A stretch of 64,000 nucleotides of DNA, taken from NCBI GenBank assembly GCA_900317055.1, contig ONFF01000017.1, positions 32,462-96,461 of the forward strand. The letters are read 5' to 3'. This DNA comes from an uncultured Bacteroidales bacterium. GTDB lineage: Bacteria; Bacteroidota; Bacteroidia; Bacteroidales; F082. This document shows, piece by piece, positions 1 through 9,347 of the stretch (the first letter of the stretch is position 1; each line of letters begins with the position of its first letter). Both the position numbers and the translations under genes were made by a program. The notes under the pieces are model-generated. The model searched no databases and was not told the origin of the DNA. It saw only the letters and a program-made list of their open reading frames with translations.

Positions 1-827
1 TCTGCGCCGTTTCGTCTACCTCGGGCACAGCCACCGAAGTGACTGCCTTCTCCATCATCACCGACTATGCCAAGGGCATCAAATATCCCATCGCCGACTT
101 TGAAATCACGCCCGACGTGGCCATCGTTGACCCTGCCTTGGCTCAAACCATGCCTAAGAAACTGGTTGCCCACACAGGAATGGATGCCATGACGCACGCC
201 ATTGAAGCCTATGTCTCGACCGCCCACTGCGACTACACCGACCCGCTGGCCATGCACGCCATCAAGATGATCCAAAGAGACCTGGTGAACTCGTACAACG
301 GCGATGTGAACGCTCGCAATGAGATGCACAACGCCCAATGCCTCGCTGGCATGGCCTTTTCCAATGCCCTGTTAGGCATCGTCCACTCGATGGCTCACAA
401 GACAGGTGCCGCGTTTGCCGATTTTGGCGCACACATCATCCACGGTGCAGCCAACGCCATGTACCTGCCCAAGGTGATCGCCTTCAATGCCAAGAATCCC
501 GAGGCCAAGCAACGTTACGGTGTCATCGCCGACAATATGAACCTTGGCGGAAGCAACGACGACGAAAAGGTGGCCTTGCTCATTGCCGCTCTGCGCAAGA
601 TGAACGACGACCTCAATATCCCGCACTGCATCAAGAACTATGGTGCCGACTCCTACCCTTGCGAACAAGGCTTTGTGCCTGAGAATGTGTTCCTTGAAAG
701 ACTGCCGGAAATCGCCAAGAATGCCATTGGCGATGCCTGCACAGGCTCCAACCCACGCATCCCAACGCAAAACGAAATGGAAGAACTGCTGAAGTGCTGC
801 TATTACGATACCGAAGTTAATTTTTGA
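1..827 (+). CDS. Iron-dependent alcohol dehydrogenase, C-terminal part (5' end outside window)
   Basis: This is the last ~275 residues of a group III (iron-containing) alcohol dehydrogenase, a cytosolic enzyme that interconverts alcohols and aldehydes or ketones with NAD(P)H. The frame is open from base 3, so the GTG at 39 is internal and not a start. The first visible residues, GTATEVTAF, match the family's GTGSEVT nucleotide-binding loop. Metal ligands are visible: D and H in GMDAMTHAIEAY, H in GIVHSMAHKTG and H in HGAANAMYLP. The C-terminus has the expected helical tail, and the stop TGA is at 825-827. The substrate cannot be told from this part. The neighbouring hydrogenase genes suggest disposal of fermentation reductant, which is inference only. 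Confidence 0.93.
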   Translation, partial: CAVSSTSGTATEVTAFSIITDYAKGIKYPIADFEITPDVAIVDPALAQTMPKKLVAHTGMDAMTHAIEAYVSTAHCDYTDPLAMHAIKMIQRDLVNSYNGDVNARNEMHNAQCLAGMAFSNALLGIVHSMAHKTGAAFADFGAHIIHGAANAMYLPKVIAFNAKNPEAKQRYGVIADNMNLGGSNDDEKVALLIAALRKMNDDLNIPHCIKNYGADSYPCEQGFVPENVFLERLPEIAKNAIGDACTGSNPRIPTQNEMEELLKCCYYDTEVNF

Positions 828-846
828 GTTTATATTATCATTGACA

Positions 847-879
847 GTCGGGTGACCACAAAAACAGTGGCCACCCGAC
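847..879 (+). terminator. Hairpin after the alcohol dehydrogenase
   Basis: Inverted repeat with arms GTCGGGTGaCCAC and GTGGcCACCCGAC around a short A-rich loop, about 20 bases after the stop codon. It is followed by TAATTATTTA rather than a clean T-run, so it may be a weak terminator or an RNA-stabilising hairpin. The remaining bases to 956 are AC-rich leader with no other feature seen. Confidence 0.5.
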
Positions 880-956
880 CTAATTATTTAACAACACTAC
901 AACAAAAGCAAGAAAATATCGTTCACAACAATACAATCCAATAAAACTAACCCAAA

Positions 957-1256
957 ATGAATATTAAAGTATGCGTTGGCAGTTCATGCCACTTGAAAGG
1001 TTCCTACGATGTGATCCAAGCCTTGAAAGACATCCTCAAGAAATATGACGTAGAAGATCTCGTCGAATTGCAAGCCAGTTTCTGCCTCGGCCATTGCGCC
1101 CAAGGCGTGAACATGAAGACCGACGACATTTCAGAGAATATGATGAAAAAAGCCAACATCAGCACCGAAGACGGCTTCTTGCTTTTGCACAATGTCACCA
1201 AAGACAACGCAGAAGAACTTTTTGTAAGGGAAATCTATCCGCTGATTGAAATCTAA
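957..1256 (+). CDS. Thioredoxin-like [2Fe-2S] ferredoxin (NuoE/HydC-like), first gene of the sensory hydrogenase operon
   Basis: A 99-residue protein of the thioredoxin-fold [2Fe-2S] ferredoxin family, related to NuoE and the gamma subunit of multimeric [FeFe]-hydrogenases. The four expected cluster ligands are C6 and C11 (VCVGSSC) and C43 and C47 (SFCLGHC). It consists of the cluster domain alone, without the N-terminal helical part of NuoE. It lies 11 bases before the HydS-type gene and is surely co-transcribed. The order [2Fe-2S] protein, HydS, PP2C phosphatase is, from memory, also that of Thermotoga maritima next to HydABC. A likely role is electron transfer to or from the sensory hydrogenase (inference). 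A close paralogue (15185-15487) heads the nqr operon. Confidence 0.88.
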   Translation: MNIKVCVGSSCHLKGSYDVIQALKDILKKYDVEDLVELQASFCLGHCAQGVNMKTDDISENMMKKANISTEDGFLLLHNVTKDNAEELFVREIYPLIEI

Positions 1257-1267
1257 AAAAGAACGAC

Positions 1268-2977
1268 ATGTCGAAATACTTAGAGTTTCGCAATGCGAAA
1301 TGCAAGGATTGCTACAAATGCCTTCGCGAATGTCCGGTGAAAGCTATCGACTTCAAAGGCCATCAGGCCGAAATCATTGAAGACCGCTGCATCTTGTGCG
1401 GCCACTGCACATTGGCTTGTCCGCAAAATGCGAAAATCGTTCACAGCGAACTGGAAGAAGTGAAACAAATGCTGGCTGGTACCGACAAGGTAATTGCCAG
1501 TGTTGCCCCATCGTTCATATCAAGCTTCGGCCTCACCGACTTTGGCGTAATGAAATTGGCCTTGGCCAAGTTAGGCTTTGCCGATGCGGAAGAAACCGCC
1601 GTGGGAGCACAAGCTGTCACCAAGGAATATGCACGATTGCTTAAGACCGGCGAGTTCACCAATTTCATCACCTCGGCATGCCCTGCCGCTTGCCGCATGA
1701 TTCAGGAATATTATCCCAAAGCACTCAAATACCTAGCTCCTGTTGACTCGCCAATGGTAGCCCATGCCAAAATCATCAAGAAGCAACACCCCGATGCCCG
1801 AATCGTCTTTATCGGCCCCTGCATCGCCAAGAAGCGTGAAGCCGATGAATGTCATTTGATTGACCACGTGCTGACCTTTGAGGATGTGGTGAAATTTTTC
1901 GATGAGAAAAACGTCAAACTCGACGAAATCTCCAACCTTAGCCTCAACAAGAAAAACGGCACGCCCAACCTCGCCAAGGAATACCCGATACCGCAAGGCA
2001 TCATCAACTCCTTCCCCGTGCTGCCCGAGGGCTACGAATATATCGCCGTCGACGGCCCGAAGAAATGCGTCGAGGCCTTGGAGCACATCGAGCATCTCGA
2101 CCATGTGGTGATGGAAATCAACCTTTGCGTGGATGCCTGTGTGAATGGACCTTGCTCGTTGGTTAAAGAAGGTGGAGCCATCAAGGCCACTGCCGATGTG
2201 CGCAAATATGTCAGCCGCGAGAAACAAGCCCTGACCGGACCTCAAGACGACAGTCCGCTCGACTTCAGTCTGGCTGCCGCTCATCCGCGCCTCCGCAGCC
2301 ATAGCATGGCTGCCAGCGAGCGCGACATTGAGGCCATCCTGCACCAGACAGGTAAGATGACACCCGAAGATGAACTGAATTGCGGTTCATGCGGTTATGC
2401 CACTTGTCGCGAGAAGGCTTGGGCCGTATACAATGGCTATGCCGACATCGAAATCTGTCTTCCCTATATGCGTCAGCGTGCTGAGTCACTCTCGTTCGAG
2501 ATCATCCAAAACAGTCCTGAAGGCATCATTGTCCTCGACTCGGAACTCAATATTCAGGAAATCAACAATAAAGGCAGGGAACTCCTCGGCATCGACGACC
2601 CCAACGCAAAGGGAAGGCCTGCTGCCGACTTCTTCAGCCCCATCGACTTCTACAATGCCTATACGCAGAAGAAGCACATCAGCTGCAAACAGACGCACAT
2701 CCCCACCACTGGAAAATACGTCGACATATCCATCAACTACCTGGCTGGACAAAACGTTATCTTCGGCATCCTGAAAGATGTCACCGATTCAGTCGATTAC
2801 GAAAACCGCATCATGAAGGTGAAGATGGAAACCTTGACCACCACAGATGAAGTCATCAAGAAACAAATGCGTGTGGCTCAAGAGATTGCATCATTGTTGG
2901 GCGAAACCACAGCCGAAACCAAGGTGGCCTTGCTAAAACTCAAGAAAACCCTAACCGAAGAAAACAAGAAGAACTGA
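1268..2977 (+). CDS. hydS: Sensory-type [FeFe]-hydrogenase with PAS domain (HydS/group C-like)
   Basis: 569 residues. Domains in order: two [4Fe-4S] ferredoxin motifs (about 8-56: CKDCYKCLRECP and CILCGHCTLACP); the hydrogenase H-cluster domain (about 75-310); a four-cysteine [4Fe-4S] motif (C372, C375, C380, C397); a PAS domain (about 408-508); and a C-terminal coiled-coil-like helix (510-569). The H-cluster cysteines are present: C138 in TSACP, C185 in FIGPC, and C287 and C291 in LCVDACVNGPC. The residue before C138 is Ala137, where catalytic hydrogenases have the proton-relay cysteine (TSCCP). That substitution and the PAS domain are the marks of sensory group C enzymes, which bind H2 but turn over slowly. 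There is no transmembrane segment. The stop overlaps the phosphatase start by one base (TGATG), suggesting translational coupling. The output is probably signalling through the PAS region to the phosphatase (inference). Confidence 0.88.
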   Translation: MSKYLEFRNAKCKDCYKCLRECPVKAIDFKGHQAEIIEDRCILCGHCTLACPQNAKIVHSELEEVKQMLAGTDKVIASVAPSFISSFGLTDFGVMKLALAKLGFADAEETAVGAQAVTKEYARLLKTGEFTNFITSACPAACRMIQEYYPKALKYLAPVDSPMVAHAKIIKKQHPDARIVFIGPCIAKKREADECHLIDHVLTFEDVVKFFDEKNVKLDEISNLSLNKKNGTPNLAKEYPIPQGIINSFPVLPEGYEYIAVDGPKKCVEALEHIEHLDHVVMEINLCVDACVNGPCSLVKEGGAIKATADVRKYVSREKQALTGPQDDSPLDFSLAAAHPRLRSHSMAASERDIEAILHQTGKMTPEDELNCGSCGYATCREKAWAVYNGYADIEICLPYMRQRAESLSFEIIQNSPEGIIVLDSELNIQEINNKGRELLGIDDPNAKGRPAADFFSPIDFYNAYTQKKHISCKQTHIPTTGKYVDISINYLAGQNVIFGILKDVTDSVDYENRIMKVKMETLTTTDEVIKKQMRVAQEIASLLGETTAETKVALLKLKKTLTEENKKN

Positions 2978-4137
2978 TGGAACTCTGCTTAGAAACGGGA
3001 TGCACCTCGCTGAACCATGTCGGCGAGGAATTATGCGGCGACAATGTGGCCTGCACCGTTAAGGACGGCTTCACCACCCTCGTCTTGGCTGACGGTTTGG
3101 GCAGCGGCGTGAAGGCTAACATCCTATCCACGCTCACTTCGAAGATCCTCTGCACGATGGCCGCCAACGACATCGACATCTACGAATGCGTGGAGACCAT
3201 CATCCAAACCCTTCCGGTGTGTTCGGAGCGCGGTGTGGCCTACTCCACCTTCTCCATCATCCATGTGAACACCGAGGGCAAAGGCATCATGTTCGAGTTC
3301 GACAACCCCGAGGCCATCTACTACCATCGTGGCCAATGCCAGAACTTCGAGCGTATCGAACTGGATGTGTGTGGCAAGAAGGTGTATCGCACCGAACTAA
3401 ACCTTGAGGAAGATGACATCATCATTGTCATGTCCGACGGCACCATTCATGCTGGCATCGGGCAAATCCTCAACTTCGGCTGGGAACGCGACCAAATCAT
3501 GGAGCATCTCAACGCCAACATCACGCGCTCCATGTCTGCCCGCGCCGTGGCCTGCCTCTTGGCATCTGCCTGCAACGACCTCTACGCTGACAAGCCTGGC
3601 GACGATACCACTGTGGCCGCCGTCAAGATTCGCAAGCGGTTGGATGTCAACATTATGGTAGGTCCGCCTGTCGACAAGGAAAAGGATGACTTCTACATCG
3701 AGCAATTCTTGGCCGGTCCCTCGAAGAAAATCGTTTGCGGTGGCACCAGCTCCACCATCGTGGCACGCCACCTCAAAACCGAGTTGAAGACCAGCTTCGA
3801 TTTCCCTGACAAGGAAGTGCCCCCTATCGGCTACATCAAAGGCATCGACCTGACCACCGAAGGTGTGCTCACCTTGCGCCGACTGATGCAAATGTTGGAG
3901 AAATACATCTCCATCTCTGACCTCACTCCCAAGACTTTCACCAAGAAAGACGGTGCCTCGCTCCTCGCGGATTACCTCTTCGAGCGGGCCACCCACATCA
4001 CCTTCTTCGTTGGGCAAAGCGTCAATGTGGCCCACCAAGGGCTACCCATCGACACGACCATGAAGATGAAAATCGTGGAGAAAATTGCCAACGACCTACG
4101 CAAGATAGGCAAAATCGTCGAACTGAATTATTATTGA
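2977..4137 (+). CDS. SpoIIE/PP2C-family serine phosphatase linked to HydS
   Basis: 386 residues. The N-terminal ~220 residues form a SpoIIE-type PP2C phosphatase domain. Metal-binding motifs are visible: GDN near residue 22, ADGLGSG with D39, MSDGTIHAG mid-domain and GDDTTVAAV at the domain end. The remaining ~165 residues (VGPPVDKEKD onward) are a conserved-looking C-terminal extension that I cannot assign; they contain GGTSST and a long C-terminal helix. Such phosphatases act on phosphoserine anti-anti-sigma or similar adaptor proteins. No STAS-domain partner is encoded in the window, but two HATPase proteins that could be the matching kinases lie at 18688-20137. The start overlaps the hydS stop, so the two are translationally coupled. 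The target is unknown. Confidence 0.88.
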   Translation: MELCLETGCTSLNHVGEELCGDNVACTVKDGFTTLVLADGLGSGVKANILSTLTSKILCTMAANDIDIYECVETIIQTLPVCSERGVAYSTFSIIHVNTEGKGIMFEFDNPEAIYYHRGQCQNFERIELDVCGKKVYRTELNLEEDDIIIVMSDGTIHAGIGQILNFGWERDQIMEHLNANITRSMSARAVACLLASACNDLYADKPGDDTTVAAVKIRKRLDVNIMVGPPVDKEKDDFYIEQFLAGPSKKIVCGGTSSTIVARHLKTELKTSFDFPDKEVPPIGYIKGIDLTTEGVLTLRRLMQMLEKYISISDLTPKTFTKKDGASLLADYLFERATHITFFVGQSVNVAHQGLPIDTTMKMKIVEKIANDLRKIGKIVELNYY

Positions 4138-4161
4138 TCATCCCACAATACCCCAAACAAG

Positions 4162-5592
4162 ATGAACTCACAAAGGATTTTTGACACCGACGTACAATTC
4201 GTCAAATACAAAGTGCTTAAAGAAATCATCCGACGCGCCTACGAGGGCGGATTGGAGGAAGCCTACATGGAAGTGCCCAAGCTGCTCAGTCCCGGTCCAA
4301 AAGCCGAAACGCGCTGCTGCATCTATAAGGAACGCGCCATTCTGCAAGACCGCATCCAGATGGCCATGGGTGGCGACAAGAGCAATCCCAACGTCATCGA
4401 GGTCATTGACAGCGCTTGCGATGAATGTCCCATTGACGGCATCTATGTCACACCAGCTTGCCGTGGCTGCATGGTGCATAGTTGTAAAGAGGTGTGCCCC
4501 AAGGACGCCATTACCATCGTGAACCATCGCGCCACCGTCGATAAGGACAAGTGCATCGAGTGTGGCAAATGCACCCAAGCCTGCCCTTACTCCGCCATCA
4601 TTCTGCAACACCGTCCCTGCATGGTGAGCTGCAAGGTGAAAGCCATCTCCATCGACGAGAACAAGAAAGCCAAAATCGACAACGAAAAGTGCATCTCTTG
4701 CGGTGCATGCGTCTATAAATGCCCCTTCGGCGCCATCTCCGACAAGTCGCTCATCCTCGACATCATCGATATCCTGAAGAAATCGGAGAACAACACCAAA
4801 TATAAGGTATATGCCGTCATTGCGCCGGCCATCGTCAGCCAATGTCGCTTCGGGCGCGTCACGCAAGTCGTTACGGCCATCAAGAAGTTGGGGTTCCATC
4901 ATGTTGTGGAAGCCGCACTTGGTGCCGACATCACCCTCTATCGTGAGGCCCAGGAATGGAACGAGAAGAAACTGATGACCACTTCTTGTTGTCCTTCGTT
5001 TGTAAGCTTCGTGGAGAAAAACTTCCCCGAACTGAAGCAATACATTTCTTCCTCGGTATCGCCTATGGTGGAGACCGCCCGCCTCATCAAGAAATCCGAC
5101 CCGACGGCCAAGGTCGTCTTCATTGGTCCCTGCACATCGAAGAAGCTGGAATACAGGTTGGAGAAAACGGGTGGCGCCATCGACAGCGTCATGTCGTTTG
5201 AGGAGTTGCAAGCCTTCGTTGACGCTCGCGGCATTGACACTACACAGATGGAAGACTCTGAGCTGAACAACGCTTCCTACTACGGTCGTATCTTCGCCAA
5301 GTCGGGTGGCATTGCCAAAGGCATCGCCGACGTGGCCAAGGAAATGGGTGTGGAAGGCGTGAAGCCTATCGCCATGAACGGCATCGCCGAATGCAAGGCC
5401 GCTTTGACCAAGTTGAAATTCAACAAGGCCACCGAAAACTTCTTCGAAGGCATGGCTTGCGACGGCGGCTGCTTGAACGGTCCAGTGTGTATCACTCACA
5501 GCCCGCGCAATGTCGTCGATGTCGACAAATACGGCAACGAGGCACAGGAAAAGACCATTTTCAACTCCGTCAGGCTGATGGAGTCTTTATAA
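4162..5592 (+). CDS. [FeFe]-hydrogenase, group B-like, with ferredoxin domains
   Basis: 476 residues, predicted soluble. An N-terminal Cys-rich region carries CDECP (about 86-90), CRGCMVHSCKEVCP (100-113), a [4Fe-4S] motif CIECGKCTQACP (131-142) and another, CISCGACVYKCP (177-188). The H-cluster domain follows. Its motifs are TTSCCPSF (C276 proton relay, C277 ligand), FIGPCTSKKLE (C324) and MACDGGCLNGP (C433, C437). Because the proton-relay cysteine is kept, this is the member of the three hydrogenase-like proteins here most likely to be catalytic, with ferredoxin as the probable partner (family knowledge). It begins 24 bases after the phosphatase and closes the operon. Grouping as B rather than A rests on the motif pattern and the sensory context, so is less certain. 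No HydEFG maturase genes are in view. Confidence 0.88.
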   Translation: MNSQRIFDTDVQFVKYKVLKEIIRRAYEGGLEEAYMEVPKLLSPGPKAETRCCIYKERAILQDRIQMAMGGDKSNPNVIEVIDSACDECPIDGIYVTPACRGCMVHSCKEVCPKDAITIVNHRATVDKDKCIECGKCTQACPYSAIILQHRPCMVSCKVKAISIDENKKAKIDNEKCISCGACVYKCPFGAISDKSLILDIIDILKKSENNTKYKVYAVIAPAIVSQCRFGRVTQVVTAIKKLGFHHVVEAALGADITLYREAQEWNEKKLMTTSCCPSFVSFVEKNFPELKQYISSSVSPMVETARLIKKSDPTAKVVFIGPCTSKKLEYRLEKTGGAIDSVMSFEELQAFVDARGIDTTQMEDSELNNASYYGRIFAKSGGIAKGIADVAKEMGVEGVKPIAMNGIAECKAALTKLKFNKATENFFEGMACDGGCLNGPVCITHSPRNVVDVDKYGNEAQEKTIFNSVRLMESL

Positions 5593-5619
5593 TTGGAAAT
5601 AGTTTTATGGACATTGTTT

Positions 5620-5654
5620 GAGGGCACATCCAATGGGTGTGCCCTCTTTGTTTT
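5620..5654 (+). terminator. Rho-independent terminator of the hydrogenase operon
   Basis: Stem GAGGGCACAtCC / GGgTGTGCCCTC with a 3-base loop, followed by TTTGTTTT, 28 bases after the stop. The reverse strand has no T-run, so it should stop only plus-strand transcription; the converging frd transcript needs another end. Confidence 0.8.
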
Positions 5655-5704
5655 ATTGCATACGAATGCAAAACATGACCTGAATCGCGTTATGCGCTAT
5701 TCTC

Positions 5705-6460
5705 TTATTTTCTGTCTCTTCCAAACAACGCCCCAATCCATTGCCTATTGAGCCGTGAAATGTTCTGCCGCTTGATGAGTTTCGGACATTCAGCCTCGCA
5801 GGCGTAGGTGTTGGTGCAGCTACCAAAGCCCAATTCGTCCATTTTACAAACCATTTTGTGTACTCGGTCAGCAGCCTCGATTTTGCCTTGCGGCAACAAA
5901 GCCAAATGGCTGACCTTGGCACCTACGAACAGCATCGCACTGGCATTTTTGCAAGCCGCTACACAGGCGCCGCAGCCGATGCAAGATGCAGCGTCCATGG
6001 CCATGTCGGCTTTATGCTTCGGAATCGGAATCGTGTTGGCATCAGGCACGCCGCCCGTGGTGGTGCTGATGTAGCCTCCCGCTTGGATGATCTTGTCGAA
6101 GGCGGAACGGTCCACCACAAGGTCGCGGATGACAGGGAACGGTTTGGCACGCCAGGGCTCAATCCAAATGTCGTCTCCATCATGGAACTTGCGCATGTGC
6201 AGCTGGCAGGTGGTGATGCCGTCGTCGTTGCCATGTGGGCGGCCGTTGATATAGAGTCCGCACATGCCGCAGATGCCTTCGCGGCAGTCGTTGTCGAAGC
6301 ACACGGGATGGGCAATGCGGTCGTTGATGAGCTGCTCGTTCAGGATGTCAAGCATCTCAAGGAAGGAGCATTCGGGCGAGATGCCTTCCAAAGGATAGGT
6401 TTCGAAATGGCCCTTGGCGCGGGCGTTCTCCTGTCTCCAAATATGTAATGTGAACTTCAT
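5705..6460 (-). CDS. frdB: Fumarate reductase/succinate dehydrogenase iron-sulfur subunit
   Basis: 251 residues. It carries electrons between the membrane cytochrome and the flavoprotein of quinol:fumarate reductase on the cytoplasmic face. The N-terminal [2Fe-2S] domain shows [10 protein letters not shown] and a later TTCQLH. The C-terminal half has [12 protein letters not shown] for the [4Fe-4S] cluster and [12 protein letters not shown] plus an isolated Cys for the remaining cluster. Length and motif order match the Bacteroidota type. It begins 3 bases after frdA and is the last gene of the minus-strand run. The anaerobic setting and the linkage to nqr and aspA favour the fumarate-reducing direction (inference). 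Confidence 0.95.
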   Translation of the reverse strand: MKFTLHIWRQENARAKGHFETYPLEGISPECSFLEMLDILNEQLINDRIAHPVCFDNDCREGICGMCGLYINGRPHGNDDGITTCQLHMRKFHDGDDIWIEPWRAKPFPVIRDLVVDRSAFDKIIQAGGYISTTTGGVPDANTIPIPKHKADMAMDAASCIGCGACVAACKNASAMLFVGAKVSHLALLPQGKIEAADRVHKMVCKMDELGFGSCTNTYACEAECPKLIKRQNISRLNRQWIGALFGRDRK

Positions 6461-6463
6461 GGC

Positions 6464-8398
6464 TTACTTGTAATTACGTTTTGCGATTTGGATGTGTTCA
6501 TAGACTAGCGGCTCCTTCTCCATGGTCTCGGGGTGGCCGTGACCTTGGTATTCCCAAGCAGCGACATACATAAAACGTTCGTCGTCACGGAGGGTCTCGC
6601 CGTCTTGGGTCTGGTGCTCGGTGCGGAAATGACCGCCGCACGACTCCTCGCGATGCATGGCGTCATCGATGACGAGTTGTGCCAGCTCAAAATAATCTTC
6701 AAGTCGATAGGCCTTTTCCAACTCTGGATTGAACTCATTGGCAGTGCCAGGGATGAAGACCTTTTTCCAGAACTCATTTTCCAATTGTGAGACCAGCTTC
6801 TTCGCTTTGGTGAGGCTCTCGGTGTTGCGCGCCATGCCGCAGTATTCCCACATGATCTTACCTAAAGCCTTGTGGAAATGATCCACGGTCTTGTCGCCCC
6901 CGATTGTCACCAATTTGTTGAGGCGTTCGCGTACAGCCACTTCTGCTTTGTCGAATTCTGGCGATGTAGCCGAAATCTTCCCCACATAGATCTGGTCGGC
7001 GAGATAGTTCTGCATGGTGTAAGGCAAGACGAAATAGCCATCGGCTAAACCTTGCATCAGGGCGGAGGCACCGAGGCGGTTAGCGCCATGGTCGCTGAAG
7101 TTGGCTTCGCCAGCAGCGAAAAGTCCAGGAATGGTGGTCTGCAATTCGTAGTCGACCCAAAGTCCACCCATGGTGTAATGGATGGCAGGATAGATCATCA
7201 TCGGAGTCTCGTAAGGGTTCTCATCCGTAATCTTTTGGTACATCTGGAAGAGGTTGCCGTATTTTTGTTCAACGACATCCTTGCCCAGACGCTGAATAGC
7301 ATCGGCAAAATCAAGGTAGACGGCAAAGCCTGTGCCTACGCCATAGCCCGCATCGCAGCGTTCCTTGGCGGCACGGCTGGCCACATCGCGTGGAACGAGG
7401 TTGCCAAAGGCGGGATAACGACGCTCCAAGTAATAGTCTCGGTTTTCTTCAGGTATCTCGGTGGGTTTCAACTTCCCAGCACGTATAGCTTCGGCATCTT
7501 CCTTTTTCTTGGGCACCCAAATGCGGCCATCGTTGCGAAGGCTCTCGCTCATCAGGGTGAGCTTTGATTGATAGTCACCATGCACAGGGATACAGGTCGG
7601 GTGAATCTGCACATAGCAGGGATTGGCAAATGCGGCACCCTTGCGATGGCACACCCAAGCCGCGCTACCGTTGCTGTTCATGGCGTTGGTGGAGAGGTAA
7701 TAGAGGTTGCCATAGCCGCCAGTGGCGAGTACCACAGCATGGGCGGCATAGCGTTCCAAGTCGCCGGTGACAAGGTTGCGGACGATGATGCCGCGGGCGC
7801 GGCCTTCCACCACGACGAGGTCCATCATTTCGCAGCGCGTGTGCAGTTTCACCGTGCCTCGTGCGATCTCACGGCTCAAGGCACCGTATGCGCCGAGCAG
7901 CAGTTGTTGACCCGTCTGCCCTTTGGCATAGAAGGTACGGCTCACTTGAGCGCCGCCGAAGGAACGGTTGTCGAGCAGTCCGCCATAGTCACGAGCGAAA
8001 GGCACGCCTTGCGCCACACATTGGTCGATGATGGCCCCGCTGACCTCGGCCAAACGGTACACATTGGCCTCACGGGCGCGGTAGTCGCCGCCCTTGATGG
8101 TATCGCGGAAGAGACGTTCCACGCTGTCACCATCGTTTTGGTAGTTTTTGGCCGCATTGATGCCGCCTTGGGCAGCAATACTATGGGCACGACGGGGTGA
8201 GTCTTGGATGCAGAAGATGTCGACATTGAAGCCCATGGCACCGAGTGAGGCGGCTGCTGAGGCTCCAGCCAGTCCTGTGCCGACCACGATGATGTCAAGT
8301 TTGCGCTTGTTGGCTGGATTGACCAGCTTCTGCGAGGCTTTATAATTGGTCCATTTCTCAGCAAGCGGACCAGCAGGTATTTTAGAGTCTAGTTTCAT
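6464..8398 (-). CDS. frdA: Fumarate reductase/succinate dehydrogenase flavoprotein subunit
   Basis: 644 residues, the catalytic subunit reducing fumarate to succinate. The FAD dinucleotide fold is seen at [12 protein letters not shown] (about 37-48). The covalent FAD histidine lies in [11 protein letters not shown], substrate-binding and catalytic residues in [11 protein letters not shown], and the family motif in IHYTMGGLW. The length is that of the long Bacteroidota/epsilon type enzyme with an extended C-terminal helical domain. It lies between frdC and frdB. The 120-base gap to frdC is unusually wide for this operon and is filled by a small repeat (8420-8518), which could alter relative expression of the subunits. 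Confidence 0.96.
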   Translation of the reverse strand: MKLDSKIPAGPLAEKWTNYKASQKLVNPANKRKLDIIVVGTGLAGASAAASLGAMGFNVDIFCIQDSPRRAHSIAAQGGINAAKNYQNDGDSVERLFRDTIKGGDYRAREANVYRLAEVSGAIIDQCVAQGVPFARDYGGLLDNRSFGGAQVSRTFYAKGQTGQQLLLGAYGALSREIARGTVKLHTRCEMMDLVVVEGRARGIIVRNLVTGDLERYAAHAVVLATGGYGNLYYLSTNAMNSNGSAAWVCHRKGAAFANPCYVQIHPTCIPVHGDYQSKLTLMSESLRNDGRIWVPKKKEDAEAIRAGKLKPTEIPEENRDYYLERRYPAFGNLVPRDVASRAAKERCDAGYGVGTGFAVYLDFADAIQRLGKDVVEQKYGNLFQMYQKITDENPYETPMMIYPAIHYTMGGLWVDYELQTTIPGLFAAGEANFSDHGANRLGASALMQGLADGYFVLPYTMQNYLADQIYVGKISATSPEFDKAEVAVRERLNKLVTIGGDKTVDHFHKALGKIMWEYCGMARNTESLTKAKKLVSQLENEFWKKVFIPGTANEFNPELEKAYRLEDYFELAQLVIDDAMHREESCGGHFRTEHQTQDGETLRDDERFMYVAAWEYQGHGHPETMEKEPLVYEHIQIAKRNYK

Positions 8399-8419
8399 AT
8401 CATTGTATGTCTTTTAATT

Positions 8420-8518
8420 AGGAATGCGGAATGCTGAATGCGGAATTCTTAGAACCTTGTTACTTAAACATTCATAATTCAGCATTCATAATTCAGCATT
8501 CATAATTCAGCATTATTA
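8420..8518. repeat. Tandem and inverted micro-repeat between frdC and frdA
   Basis: Three tandem copies of a ~15-base unit (CATTCATAATTCAG) at 8470-8512 face a degenerate inverted copy (GGAATGCTGAATGCGGAATTC region, 8421-8446), so the transcript can fold into a long hairpin inside the frd message. Similar short-period units occur in front of other genes in this window (20219, 59165). No coding potential was seen. Confidence 0.8.
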
Positions 8519-9325
8519 TTATAGTCCGAAATACACCCCGATGACCACGACAGCGAACATCAGGCACACTACCCAGGTATAGATTTGGCCAAGCACCTCG
8601 ATGGCTTTACCGTATTTGTAGTTATACAACCCGAAGGTCTGGAACACGGCAGCAAAACCATGCCGCAAGTGGAACCATACGACGGTAAAGAACACCAAAT
8701 AGGCAATGACGATGTGCAAGATCTTGAATTTCTCGCGGGCTTGGTGGTAGAAGTCTGGCTCGACTTCAAGTCCGGCGGCCTCAAGAACAGCCTTGTCTTC
8801 TTTGTCGAAGTTGGTGAGCCAATTCTCCTTGGCGGAGTATTCGCATTGCTGCTCGGCATAGTTGAATGCATCGGGTTGCGTGACTTTCAAGGCTACGATG
8901 TCTTCCGTTTTGACCAAATATTTTCCTTTCACCAAGCCAATCTTCACGAAATAAAAGTCGGTGAAGTGCATGATGAGGCAGGCGAAGATGAGGATGCCCG
9001 TCCAAACTTGCAGTTTGGAACCAGTGTGAGTTTTGGAGCGTTGCGGCTTATGGTAGCCTTTAGGACGAGCCATTTTGTTGGTAACAGCCAGCCAAATGGC
9101 CAAAACCACATGCAGCAGCAGTGCGGCAAGCAGGCCTATCTCCATCACCTTAACGATGATGTAGGTGCCCATGAAATGGCAGAATGCGTTATACCATTCG
9201 CCACCGTCATGCCTTAAAATGAGCAGGTTGGCGCTGGCGTGAAACAGCAGGAAGAAACTCAAGAAAGCGCCCAAGGCACCAACGAGGATCTTCTTGGAAA
9301 TGGAATGTATCTTTGGTAAATTCAT
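8519..9325 (-). CDS. frdC: Fumarate reductase cytochrome b subunit
   Basis: 268 residues, the membrane anchor that oxidises menaquinol for fumarate reduction. The start is placed at the ATG at 9325 (MNLPKIHSISK). Extending the frame upstream would run into nqrF and add unrelated residues. Several hydrophobic helices are visible, for example around LVGALGAFLSFFLLFHA, IGLLAALLLHVVLAIWLA, ILIFACLIMHF, IVIAYLVFFTVVWFHLRHG and the C-terminal VVCLMFAVVVIGVYF. Histidines within them (FHASANL, LLHVVL, IMHFTD, FHLRHG) are candidate haem ligands, as in the diheme b558 family of Bacteroidota. It starts only 22 bases after the nqrF stop, which suggests the NQR and fumarate reductase genes share a transcript. 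Confidence 0.92.
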   Translation of the reverse strand: MNLPKIHSISKKILVGALGAFLSFFLLFHASANLLILRHDGGEWYNAFCHFMGTYIIVKVMEIGLLAALLLHVVLAIWLAVTNKMARPKGYHKPQRSKTHTGSKLQVWTGILIFACLIMHFTDFYFVKIGLVKGKYLVKTEDIVALKVTQPDAFNYAEQQCEYSAKENWLTNFDKEDKAVLEAAGLEVEPDFYHQAREKFKILHIVIAYLVFFTVVWFHLRHGFAAVFQTFGLYNYKYGKAIEVLGQIYTWVVCLMFAVVVIGVYFGL

Positions 9326-9347
9326 AATGATAAGTATTTTCAGTTGG

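Noticed and set aside
4168-5499. Long open frame antisense to the group-B-like hydrogenase (also 3397-4038 and 16189-16890)
   Set aside because: It is a mirror of a high-GC-third-position gene; the encoded peptides match no family, while the sense strand has full motifs.
957-5592. Electron-bifurcating HydABC or complex I genes
   Set aside because: Only a NuoE-like small protein is present; no NuoF/HydB-type flavoprotein is encoded, and the hydrogenases are of sensory or group-B-like type.
5620-5654. Bidirectional terminator for the frd run
   Set aside because: The hairpin has a T-run only on the plus side; on the minus strand it is followed by AAACAATG.
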